From contig CM018697.1 in the NCBI GenBank assembly GCA_009363875.1, positions 806,001 to 870,000 on the forward strand: a DNA stretch of 64,000 nucleotides, written 5' to 3'. Shown here piece by piece: positions 47,176 to 60,000 of the stretch. The first letter of the stretch is position 1. Every line of letters starts with the position of its first letter. Origin of the DNA: Mikania micrantha (taxonomy: Eukaryota > Streptophyta > Magnoliopsida > Asterales > Asteraceae). Position numbers and translations under genes: made by a program. The notes under the pieces are model-generated. The model was not told the DNA's origin, searched no databases, and saw only the letters and a program-made list of their open reading frames with translations.

Positions 47176-48159
47176 GTAATGGTTCGTCATTTGATTGTGT
47201 CTTTGGTAAAGATTCATCTTTTGGTATTTATTTATCATTTGATAGGTGGTTTGGTACGTGTTCATCATTATCTTTTTTCGTACCAATTAAAACAGAATTA
47301 ATAAATGTAACTACAAAACTACCTGACCAAATATACCTATTAATTATGATGTACATAACTACCAATTAACCCAAAAAAACCAATCAACCAAAACAAAATT
47401 AATAAATGTAACTAGTTAACTTTTTTTTTGAACGGCAAATGTAACTAGTTAACTACAGAACTTGAGAACAATATGATCAAATAAACAAATTAACCATAAA
47501 CCAATTAGCAGTCTAATCATATTACAGATATAACAATTAAGCATAAACCAATAGACAATCTGATCAGATCACAAATATAGGCATATATCAAAATAGAGGC
47601 AGAACAAATTAAAGATATTAACATTCTGAAGTGTACCTATGAGCCCTTGAGCAGCCTGTAGAGGCGAGCAAAGCTGCAAAGAAGAGGCGGTTAGCCCTAG
47701 AGTAGCCCTTGAGAAGAGGCGCAGCCGCGAAGAAGATGGTTCAGAGACGGCCAGCCCTTGGGCAAAGGCGCAGAGCCCTTGTTCAGCACTCGGGAGAACA
47801 AGAATCTGACTGTTTGAGATTGAGAGACTGAGACGATGGTCGATTGAGAGACTTAGACGATGGACAATGGTCGATTAAGAACCTGTATTCTCTATTGCAA
47901 ACGGTGTTGTAGTGCTCGTCATCACTTCGTCTTCATCTGCAATCAATAGTTCTTCGTGAATCGCGACCCTTCGTCTCCATCTGAAGCATAATTGCTAGTC
48001 GCCCTAACTTCACAAATTCATGCCTTCACGTCTGTTGTCTGTTGAAGTCTACAATTGTGAACTGTTGGGCCAATAATTTTTTTTTGAAAAATTTGGGGCC
48101 CCTTTGGAAGTGTGGCCCAAAGATAGGGCTTATTTATTTATATAGGTGGGCCGGCCCTG
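47176..48159. repeat. hAT 3' segment, unit 2
   Basis: As at 43585, but with an 11-base deletion near 47592 that is not in units 1 and 3. Confidence 0.85.
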
Positions 48160-48232
48160 ATTCCCAATCCAAATAGAGTGAACCAGAAGCAAGCAAGAAA
48201 AAGAATTTCCTGGTTTATTGCTTCAAGGTGCC

Positions 48233-49537
48233 ATGGGAGGTGGAGATGCTTGTGAATCTGCTGATTTTTGCACTCTGAACTTCAAGACTATCATGGAACA
48301 AGAAGGAGTTCATCATCTTTTATATGGTGAACAAAAGGTGTGAAAGAATTCAATCCAAAATGAATTTTGCTAAATTTGATTTGAAGTATGATTGTTTTCA
48401 GTATAAGGGCTAGAAAATCCATGAGAAATTTCAAACTAATTATAATTTTTTGCATAAAATTACATATTTTATGATTTTAAACTGAATTATCAACCACTTT
48501 TTAAGTTATTGATAAAATATGCTTATAAACCTAGGATTTATGATGAAATTTGTGTTTTTCCATTGTTCTTTATTCTTTGCTAGGACCATAGATAAACTCT
48601 CCTCAAGTTTAAGAAAAAAATTAGATTATCATGAAAAAAAAACAACAAAAAGTATAAATCGCAAACAAAACGTGTACATTAATTAAAAATATTAAAAGAA
48701 TCAAATTTTACCCAATTCAGAACCGTTGAACAAGATAAACGGGTCCAAGCCTCCAAGGTGGCCCAAAGTTCATTGTTAATGTGTACAACAAGCTAAATAG
48801 CTTCGTTTAAAAGATATATTGTAAACTTTTTGTCTATAATCATATCAAAAACACATGATTAATAAAAAATGACTTAAATTTAAAAAAGAAAAAAATAATG
48901 AGGTTAATCACCCTTTCTGCCATTTTTCCACACCAAATATGAAAATGATCGTGAAATCTATGTTTTTTGTTTATGAGGCTAGGTACCACTACCATCAGGT
49001 AAAGAGAAGACATTATGGTTATTGTTCTCTGCAAACTGGAGTAGGCCTTGTAAGGCTTTTATACCACAACTTGTGCAAGCATACAACACGCTAAAAGAAA
49101 CTGGAAAAGAAATAGAAGTCATTTTTGTATCATTTGACCGTGATGAAAATGAATATGAAGAACACATAAAGGGCATGCCATGGCTTGTGGTTCCGTTCAA
49201 TTTAATTTTACAGACAGTTATTGGTAATGCGTACAAAGTTAATCAGATTCCATTGTTTATCCCATTGGATGTTGGCACAAAACTGCTTTCAAAAGATGCA
49301 GTTGGTCTGATAAATGATTATGGCGCCGATGCTTTTCCTTTCACCAAGAACAGGCAAGAAGAGTTGAAGGCGTTAGATGAAGCGAAACGTGGAGGAGGGA
49401 ATTTAATCAAATTATTCACTAATGGGATTGAATATTCATTTGTCTATGCTAAAGGTGGAAAGGTTTGTGATTCTTGTTTATTTGTGAATCAAGGGTTCTT
49501 GGGATCTTGTTTTCAAACCAATTATCTAATTTTTTAA
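48233..49537 (+). pseudogene. Nucleoredoxin exons 1-2, unit 3 (intact exons, no exon 3)
   Basis: Exon 1 48233-48337 and exon 2 48983-49462, both open, with the normal splice sites. The MITE target CAAGCATA is present once at 49076-49083. Exon 3 with the WCPPC domain is missing; the next downstream DNA is the hAT segment. Reading through the donor gives a stop at 49537 and a 219-residue product with only the NWSRPC domain, which lacks the resolving cysteine pair. Confidence 0.8.
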
Positions 49538-49916
49538 CTGTTCTTGTAAACAGATTTTGATTATGACCGACAAAATATGTTAGGGCATTTACATATTTTC
49601 CCTTCCTAACATCATTTATTACATAAATACCCAAGTAAACAAGTCAATTACATATTCCCCCTCCCAAAGGGAAATATATAATTGATTTTAAGGGTTGGGT
49701 AAACATGTAATAAAGGTTCTCACTAGGGCGTTATATGTAAATAATCCAAATATTAATGGGTCAAATAACTGGTTTAGGGAATGTTTGGGTGTGTTTAAAA
49801 AGTGATTTAATTAATCAGTATTTAGTGACAAAACTAGAATTATAAGTCAAAGCCTCAAAGGGTCATCACAAGGTCCTCCTATCTACAAAATTAAACTCAG
49901 TGCTATAACACATTTG

Positions 49917-50911
49917 GTAATGGTTCGTCATTTGATTGTGTCTTTGGTAAAGATTCATCTTTTGGTATTTATTTATAATTTGATAGGTGGTTTGGTACGT
50001 GTTCATCATTATCTTTTTTCGTACCAATTAAAACAGAATTAATAAATGTAACTACAAAACTACCTGACCAAATATACCTATTAATTATGATGTACATAAC
50101 TACCAATTAACCCAAAAAAACCAATCAACCAAAACAAAATTAATAAATGTAACTAGTTAACTTTTTTTTTTGAACGGCAAATGTAACTAGTTAACTACAG
50201 AACTTGAGAACAATATGATCAAATAAACAAATTAACCATAAACCAATTAGCAGTCTAATCATATTACAGATATAACAATTAAGCATAAACCAATAGACAA
50301 TCTGATCAGATCACAAATATAGGCATATATCAAAACTAAGAAATATAGAGGCAGAACAAATTAAAGATATTAACATTCTGAAGTGTACCTATGAGCCCTT
50401 GAGCAGCCTGTAGAGGCGAGCAAAGCTGCAAAGAAGAGGCGGTTAGCCCTAGAGTAGCCCTTGAGAAGAGGCGCAGCCGCGAAGAAGATGGTTCAGAGAC
50501 GGCCAGCCCTTGGGCAAAGGCGCAGAGCCCTTGTTCAGCACTCGGGAGAACAAGAATCTGACTGTTTGAGATTGAGAGACTGAGACGATGGTCGATTGAG
50601 AGACTTAGACGATGGACAATGGTCGATTAAGAACCTGTATTCTCTATTGCAAACGGTGTTGTAGTGCTCGTCATCACTTCGTCTTCATCTGCAATCAATA
50701 GTTCTTCGTGAATCGCGACCCTTCGTCTCCATCTGAAGCGTAATTGCTAGTCGCCCTAACTTCACAAATTCATGCCTTCACGTCTGTTGTCTGTTGAAGT
50801 CTACAATTGTGAACTGTTGGGCCAATAATTTTTTTTTGAAAAATTTGGGGCCCCTTTGGAAGTGTGGCCCAAAGATAGGGCTTATTTATTTATATAGGTG
50901 GGCCGGCCCTG
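49917..50911. repeat. hAT 3' segment, unit 3, abutting WDR74 copy 2
   Basis: Ends GGGCCGGCCCTG immediately followed by CAAAACGCCG, the start of the WDR74 leader. Contains TTGGGCCAAT near 50818 and TTTATTTATATAGG near 50885, about 220 and 150 bp before the WDR74 ATG. Confidence 0.85.
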
Positions 50912-51039
50912 CAAAACGCCGATAAGTTCGCACCAGCTGAAAAAGAAACCTACTATGCGGCTGCCGTCGTCTGCTCCGTCACCATCATCGCCGCCCGTAA
51001 GTCTCCGTCATTCATTCACATCACGCTGGAGGTTAAACG

Positions 51040-54000
51040 ATGCCACGAACTACCACAGTAGAATCTCCTGGTTGTCCTCCACTTCGCGCCATAACTTTCG
51101 ATGTTCTCGGCCTCATTAAAGGTTGGTTTGATTCAATGATAAAAGCTTATTTATGTTCGAATTGAAATGATATGTTTTTACCATGGTGTACTGTAGTTAC
51201 TGAAGCTCGGAGTAAACAAGGAGGAATTCCTAAGGTGGTAGAGAGATGGGGGGAACCGGATGCCTCTCGATTTGTGCTTGCGGCTTCTATTATTGACCGA
51301 AAAATTGATCCTGTATGTTGAGGATTCCTTCATATGTAATTCATTTCATAATTGTTGAGATTTGTGCGTTTTTGCACTAGTTTGCAGTATGATTCTGCAT
51401 ATGTTGGAAGTGGTTAATAAACGATTTAGTGCTTTGGTTCACAAGGTAGTAATTGTTCCTGGTGACTTTTGAAACGGAAACTGCTTTTATTTTTTTAGAG
51501 ATTGTTGATAGAAGTAGGTTCTTTTTTTAAATTTTTCTCTTTTCTTTTGGTTTGAAATGTATGCAGTTAATGAAGCTCAGCAGTACCTTTGATTGAAACA
51601 GCAGATGTGTGTGTGTGTGTATATATATATAGAGGCTTATTTAGATGTCTGCTTGGTCTGAGCAAATTAATTACTAAGGCTAGGTAGTCTACGGCTCAAG
51701 GCACTTAAAAGGCGAGGCCTTTTTAAGCAAGGCGCACAGGATAAACATGCTGTTTTTAGGGGTTTTAGACATGTTTTGGCTAGTTCTGTTGGCCAAGAAC
51801 TGATAAACAATTGCAAAAAACACACCTTCATGGAAACTACCACTACTCTTTCAATACTATTAAGAACAAAACCACACCAGTTACATTAACCCCTAACCTC
51901 TGTTTATACTAAACTTAACCTTGGAAAACAAGGTAACCTATTTGACTCATAGTTGTTAAAGGCGCAAGGCGAATAAGCCCCGCTCTGAGCCTAAGCGCAA
52001 GGTGCAAAAACAAGCGAGAAAAGAGAGGGCTTTTTTAAACTAGGCACATAGTATCACGTTACCATTTTTAGAAGTTTTGCATGTTTTAGGCTTAAAAATT
52101 TTAAAAAAATATATAAAGTCTAACTATAAAACAACTAATAATTTAGTTACATAGGGTTTCTAAATTATAAAAACCTTTTTATGGTTGGATTTTTTTGAAC
52201 TTTACCAGATTTTCCAAAATTTTACCGGAATCTTACCGGAGTGCGCCTAGGCTGCCATGAGGCGCCTTTCATGCACCTGGTTTTTTTTTTTTTTTTTTTT
52301 TTTTTTGCGCCTGGGCGAGCGCATGAGGGCTTTTGACAACTATGATTTGACTCTAACTCTACTTCCTAATCATACTAGAATGACAGTCTCAAAATAAAAA
52401 CAGTTTAATAAACGAACCCATCCCTAGTCAATTTTAAAACCAAGTAACCAACCAAAATGAACATTAATTAATAAACCAAACTAGATCAAGATTAACACCT
52501 TTAGGGTTTGAGGTGATGTTTCAGGCATGTTTTTCCTTAATTTGGCTGTAACCCTTGTCTGAGCACTTTGATAGATACACAATGTTATTGCTGTGTCTCA
52601 CTTGGTTTGGTTGACTAGGAGAGTGCCTTTTTTACCTTTGACTACAAACTTGGGGCTTGTTTTCGATTTTGCCTTTGCCTTCATGTAGACGCCTAGTTCT
52701 AATACGTAGGAACTAGGAAGGTAGCAAGATGTTTAATGTATGACATTACAGCTTGCGTATTAGGAGGAATCTTGTAGGTGGGCTGCCTAAATAGCCAAGC
52801 CTGCAAGCCACTACATATCTTATTGTTCTTCATATCAAAACTGCTTTTTAGAACTTTTAGTCACACTTTAAAGTTTGGTTTTGCTTTTTGTTTGCAGCTG
52901 TTAGCTGTTGCAAGGAAAAGTGGTGTGGTAAGCTAAGTTCATACTATTATCATAAATCATGGTCATCAAGTAATACTTGCTTGTTTAAGTATTTACATTG
53001 TCTATTGTGGTATTGCCCCACTATAGTTTTCTGTACAACACAGATTGAGTTGCTTAGCCCTGTCAGTGGTGATCTTCGAGTTTCATTACCTACTGTCTCC
53101 CAAACAGATGTTCAGTTGCAAGAAGATAACATAGTTGGGTTGCATTTATTCAAAAAACAGCCATCTAGGTTTCTGTTTGGATTATACTGTTTTTTTTACT
53201 AAAAGAGTTGCTGCATTTGTTCTTTTGGAGAATAGTTTGTATTTCCAACTGCTCTAATGTGACACTACAAAAAGTTATAAGTTTCATTTCTTTTCGAAAG
53301 AATAATTTTGTAAAACAAACTTTCGACCTCTAGATATAACCAAATAAAACTATACATCTATTAGTATGCAAAGTTGGGCACCTGTCCAATTATTGTGACA
53401 TAACAATGGGGAGTACTTGATCATATATTTATATTTTATTCTATATTTTAGTTAACGGTTCATGGAATGTAAATGCACCTACATTCAATTGTGCTTGTGT
53501 TCTTAACTGGACCATTTAACGAATTTAAAAAAAAACAAGGGAGAAATTGAAGCATTCTGTGTTTGCTGTCAGACACTGAATATAATATTATAATAGTGTG
53601 AAGCTTAATCTTCAAGCTCAGTCACGTGTTTTTCTTAAGTTCCAGCATTTTTTTTTTGATAAGGTGTCTATGCATTTTCAATTTCATATAATAAGGTGTC
53701 CATGCATTTTCAATTTATCGCTTGTGGTTAAAATATCAAGTTTGTTAGCTAAATTAGTTTTTTCGTTTATAATATAAGCTGTGTTTAAAAGCAGGTCGTG
53801 CACCTTGTTTACATGCACTACAAAAGGGCTTGCAACCATGAGATCTATTATAATTCCAAAATCACTTGGGGATTCCACTTTTGATGATTCTCCAACAACA
53901 TGGAACGTGTGTGCTGCTGGTAATATCTTGTGTTGTAAAGTAGATGAAAATGAGAAGTATGCCTTATTTGGAGGGTGAGTTTTTATTTATTTATTGATAA

Positions 54001-57000
54001 TTTTGCTTTAAAATTCATGATTAAGACCATATAGTGGCTTTCAAATACCATGGTTGGAGAAGTCGGTAGGCGAGGTAGGGACAAGGGATTACTCGGGATT
54101 AATCAGAATGGAATTTTTATGTAGAATTTTTAAAATTTTATATATATAAATACAAATACACACGTCAATTTAAATATAATACTTCAAAATTCAAATATTT
54201 TTCTAATAAACTTAAAGATAATAAACAAAGTACTTAAAAATTCAAACATTAACGTAAGCATCCTTAGGAGTCGACTGAGACCGACGTGCGCAGCTGCTTT
54301 TTGACCTATCGATTGTGATTTTGGGAGTCGACTGAGACCGGGAAGAAGAAAAAACACAATTTCTTTGGGCTTGGACCAAAATTTTTGGCTTTAACATAAA
54401 ATTATTGGCCTGTTGACTGATTTTTTGCCATGTTGCAGATTTTTTGCCCTTGAACCGGTTAATCCGACTAGTCCCGACTAGGTCCGATTTTGACCGACTT
54501 TGACAGCCTAGCGATTTTTCGACCGACTAGCCTAAATTTAATCGGCCGATTAATCCCGATTTTTACAACACTGTCAAATACTAAAATATGACAAGCTTGT
54601 TGCTCCTCAGGAAGGGAGTAGAGGTTAATATCTGGGATCTTGCAACACATACGAAAATCTGGACAGCAAAATCTGTATATTTTTTACTTATCTATATACA
54701 TTTTATGTGTTTTTGAAGACAAATGCTTCCTGAATTTATCTAACTTTGTTTACCATATGATTTTTTTTGGTAATTGCATTGCAGCCTCCAAAAAACAGCC
54801 TTGGTATATTTACACCTACTTGGTTTACTTCAGCAGCATTTTTAAGCAAAGATGATCACCGCAAGTTTGTGACAGGCACCAACAGTCACCAGGTCACTTG
54901 ATAAAAACCATATGATGTTCATTTTTTCATTTACATGTTGTAGATGTGGCAATCTCTATTCAGTTAATTTATTTCTTCACGAGTCAAACAGGCAAAAGAG
55001 AAATTTTAGCTTGAAAGGAAACAGTGGAAGTGGGCTAAACGTCTCCCAAGTGTTTTTTTTGGATTCATAGAACATCCTAAACCATTTTTAATCTACAATT
55101 CTACATATAGAAATAATGTAGTTATTTGGACCAAAAATATTACAACCAGTAAATATCCTTTTGTTTTTGTTAGCCAATCTTGAGTAATGCTATATAGTCA
55201 AGGGACTATAATTGTAATTAGTATTTTATGTTTTGTTTTTCTGATTATTATTTGATTATGTATTATGATTATCTTAAAGGGAATAAGATAATCTTAAATA
55301 GATAAATATATATCCGAAGGAATGTGATATATATCCCTAATTAGAAAGAATAGAATTAGGGATGTTCTTTTATAAATAGGATTGATTCTGATGGATGTAA
55401 ATCAATTCTGTGAGATAATAAAATTGGAGAAGGAATTCCGAATAAAGTTTCTTGTGTTCTTGTTGATTCTTTCGAATAATTTGGTACCAATTACATCAAT
55501 TGGTATCAGAGCGTGGATACGAAGGGACCTGCGAAGGAAAAACGATCCGACGGGCTGGATCAATTACCAGAATCAAGAGTCGAAGAAGAGACATCAATGG
55601 CGAACACCGGGGATGCTGCGAAGCAACTGGCGAATGTGAAGGAAGGAGGAAGTCTTCCGTTTCAATGCCCAGTCCTAACTTCGACCAATTATCCTATTTG
55701 GTCAATTAGGATCAGGGCAATATTTAAAGCTCATGGGATCTGGGAGGCGATCGACCCAGGAACGAACGTAGACCCAAAGAAGGATTATTCAGTTGTGGCT
55801 TACTTGTACCAGGCGCTTCCAGAAGACTTAGTATTGCAGATCGCCCACGCGAGCGTGCTAAGGATATATGGGACGCCATCAAAACAAGGCACCTGGGAGT
55901 TGAAAGAGTAATGGAAGCAAGGCTGCAGACCCTCAAGGCTGAATTCGAAGTAGCAAGGATGAAAGATAACGAGAAAATAGACGACTTCGCTGCAAAGTTG
56001 GCTGGGATCTCATCAAAATCAGCCTCGCTGGGAGCTGTTATTGAGGAAACCACTCTGATGAGAAAGTTGTTGACTGCTATCCCAGAAAGATCCTTAATAT
56101 AGCAGCAACAATTGAACAATTGGTGGACCTCAAAACAGTCAAATTTCAAGAAGTGGTTGGAAGATTGAAAGCCTATGAAGAGAGAATAGGAGGTCGAGGT
56201 TCCAACTCCAGCCAGGACCAACTGTTTCTGACCCACGATGAGTATGACCAAAAAGGGAGATCTGACAAAAGCTATGGTCGAGGCCGAGGGAGTGGCCAAG
56301 ATACTCGAGGTAGGGGAAGAGGTCGTGGAAGATCCGGAGGTCGGGGTAGAGGAGGCAGAGGACAAGGATCACATGAAGGAGGCCATGCAATTGACAGAAC
56401 AAAGAAGGATAGATCAAAACTCCAGTGTTTTAGGTGTGATGCCTATGGACACTTCTCTGCGGATTGCCCGACCAGGAAGAACGAAGATCAAGCTAACCTG
56501 TCTCAGGCCAATGCTGATGGCCCTACCCTCCTAATGGCAGAAGCGAACCCAAAGGAGCATATCCATCCGTGTGAAAAGACCGTATTCCCAGCCAAATATG
56601 AATGCCAAGATGATGGAAACCAGGTATGGTACCTAGACACAGGGGCCACAAACCATATGACCGGAAACAAATCCCTGTTCTCAACGCTTGACACTAAAGT
56701 GGAGGGAACAGTAAGATTTGGAGATGATTCATGTGTGAAAATTGAAGGAAGGGGATCTATCCTGCTGGAATGCAAGACTGGGGACCAACGGCTTCTTACA
56801 AACATCCTCTATATCCCATTCCTAAAGGGAAACATCTTTAGCTTGGGCCAAGCCGATGAAGGGGGATGTGAAGCCCAAATCAAGGAAGGGGTCTTGACTC
56901 TGATTGATGCTGATGGTTCACTACTGATGAGGGTGAAGAGATCGCCAAACCGGCTGTACAAGGTTGAGCTCAAGATTGGAAAGCCTGCCTGCCTACTCAC

Positions 57001-60000
57001 AAAACTTACTGATCCTACTTGGTTGTGGCATGCCCGCCTTGGACATGTCAGCTTTGACACCATAAGAAAGCTAGGAACAGGAAAACTGGTGGAAGGAGTC
57101 CCACAAATAAAGCACCCCACACAAGTGTGTGAGGCCTGCTTGGCAGGAAAGCACAAGCGACAAGCTTTTCCTGATCAAACCAACTACAGGGCAGGGGCTG
57201 CACTTGAACAAGTCTACGCGTCAATGTGGGCCAATCACACCAGCCACGGAAGCAGGAAACAGGTACTTTCTCTTGATTGTTGATGACCACAGCAGGTACA
57301 TGTAGGTGTCTATGCTCAGGACGAAAGACGAGGCACTGGATCAATTCAGAAAGTTCAAAGCTTTGTCACAAAATCAGTATGGAAAAGGGATAAAAGTGCT
57401 AAGAACGGATAAAGGGGGAGAATTCAATTCAAACGAGTTCAAACAATTTTGTGAAGATGAAGGGATCTCAAGCAACTAATGGCTCCCTACACACCCCAGC
57501 AAAATGGAGTGGTAGAAAGGAGGAATCAAATCGTGCTAAACACTACAAGAAGCATGCTTAGTGCAATGGGCATGCCACCGAACCTGTGGGCAGAAGCTGT
57601 AAGGCATGCAGTTTATCTTCTAAACAGGCTACCAACAAAAGTAGGGGTGTTCATCGGGTCGGATTACGAGTTATTCGGATCGGGTTATTCGGATTTGAAA
57701 ATTTTTCACGTTGACCCGAAATCCGACCCGACCTGAAATAGGGTAAATGTCATCCGATCCGAAAAACCCGAAAAAGTATTCGGTTCGGGTTTCGGATTAA
57801 CCCGAAAAACCCGAAAAATCCGAAAAACCCGAATTCCGGCCAACCTATCCAGCACTCAGATTGATAAAAAAAATCCAAAAAGACCAAAACACCAAAAAAA
57901 TATTAACGCAAATCAGCTTCCATGTTACAATGGATATGTTAATTTAGTGAATTCCACAATTTATCACCATAAGAACACAACAAGTATAATATAAAATTTT
58001 AAATCTATTGAACTTGCTTCAAGATCCAACATCTATAAAGCCTGAATAAGATATAAAGCAAATTAACCCAAAAAATGAAAACATCAAAATTGAATTCCAA
58101 CAGCCCGTAGTAGCTCACAGCAGCCCTGCAACAGCTTCCAGCAGTCTCGCAGCAGCCCCGCAACAGCCTCGCAGCAGCCGCAGATCGTGTAGGATTTTGA
58201 AATGTGATCGTCAATGCAATTAGGTTTAGGGATGAGTTGCAGCCATAGAGGTCGACGAGGATGAGGACTGCGGAGAATGAGATCGTGAATGCAGTTAGGT
58301 TTAGGGATAGATTGGGAAATGTGAATTTTGAAATTAGAAGTTGACGTGAATACGTGGTCAGGAAAATAAGTGGGCTGGCTTGGTGATTAAGTGGGCTGGA
58401 AGTAGGGGTGTCTACAATGTTCATTAAATTAAACGGTTTATTCGGATACCCGAAAAACCCGAAAAACCCGAATTTGCAAAATCCTTATATCCGAATCCGA
58501 TCCATTTATCCGAAAATCTATTTCGGGTTCGGATATATCCGACCCGAAAAACCCGAAATACGATTCGAATCGAGTTTTTCGGATTTCGGATACGATTCGG
58601 GTTTCGATTTTTTTCGGGTTTCGGATTTTTTGAACACCCCTAAACAAAAGCACTCAAAGGAATGACTCCCTACGAGGCTTTGAAAGGAAAGAGGCCAAAA
58701 CTTGACCATCTGCGGGTGTTTGGTTGTGTCGGACATGTGAAGACACCCGTAGGATAAACTAAGAAACTTGACAGTCGCAGCACTCCTATGGTTCATCTGG
58801 GAACTGAACAGGGAACAAAGGCCTATAGAATGTACGATGTGCATAAAGGAAGAGTAGTGGTGAGCAGGGATGTGACATTTGATGAAGCACGCAAATGGGA
58901 ATGGCATCTTCATCAAAGCATCGACCCAAACCCGGAGAAAGAGTTCACCATACTACATCATGAAGGAAGTCAGGAACCAATCAGCCCTGAAGGATCAGAC
59001 TCTCCGAACAACACACCACCTGGAAGTCCGCAAAGAATGACAGATGGTGAAGAATCCCAAAGCTCACTGTTTAGCAGCCCTAGATCAAGAGTACAAGGAC
59101 GAGGTCCAATTCTTTCAGGTTCACCAAACATTCATAACTCCTCTGACCCACGAGAATCCGGAGATAGAACCTATGATCATTCTCCAATCCAGGGCTGGAA
59201 ACACTTAGATGAAGTGTATGATCTCCTTCTCACAAAAGGAGAACCCACTAACTTCAGAGAAGCAACAAGCAAAGGAGTATGGGAACAAGCAATGAAAGAA
59301 GAAATAGCTTCCATAGAAAGGAACACATGGAAGCTAGCTGAACTACCTGCTGGTTACAGACCCATAGGTCTGAAGTGGGTATATAAAATAAAGAAGGATG
59401 CTAAAGGTCTGATCACAAGATACAAAGCGAGGCTTGTGGCCAAAGGTTACATCCAGAAACATGGGGTGGACTACGATGAAGTATTCGCTCCCGTAGCAAG
59501 ACTTGAGACAGTGAGATTAGTGCTTGCTATTTCAGCACAAAAGGGCTGGTTTGTTCATCATCTTGATGTCAAAACAGCATTCCTCCATGGAGACCTGAAT
59601 GAGGAAGTCTTCGTTGAACAACCCCAAGGATTTGAGAAGAAAGGATGTGAAGGAAAGGTGTATAAGCTGAATAAGGCTCTGTACGGGCTAAAACAGGCCC
59701 CACGAGCCTGGAACATAAAGCTGGATGGAGTGCTGAAGGAGAATGGTTTTAAAAGGTGCAAGCTAGAACAAGCAGTCTACACAAAGAAAACAAAGGAAAA
59801 CCTCACTATAATTGTCATCTATGTAGATGACTTGCTGGTTACCGGGAGTAGCATAGAAGAAATTACTCAATTTAAAACTCAAATGAAACTAAGATTTGAA
59901 ATGAGTGATCTCAGTTTATTGTCTTACTACCTGGGCCTAGAGGTAAAGCAAGCAGAGACAGGAATAAAGATTGCTCAATCCAGCTATGTAAGGAAAGTGT

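Larger units (their letters stand above)
44580..48159 (+). repeat. Tandem nucleoredoxin-hAT unit 2
   Basis: Starts ATTCCCAATCC (equivalent to about 2786 in copy 1), carries nucleoredoxin exon 1 (44653-44757), intron 1 without the copy 1 hAT, exon 2 (45413-46721, interrupted by a MITE) and part of intron 2, then the hAT 3' segment (47176-48159). 3580 bp. Confidence 0.9.
48160..50911 (+). repeat. Tandem nucleoredoxin-hAT unit 3
   Basis: Starts ATTCCCAATCC, carries intact nucleoredoxin exons 1 and 2 without the MITE, and the hAT 3' segment (49917-50911) that abuts the WDR74 leader. 2752 bp; the difference from unit 2 is the MITE with its target duplication. Confidence 0.9.
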
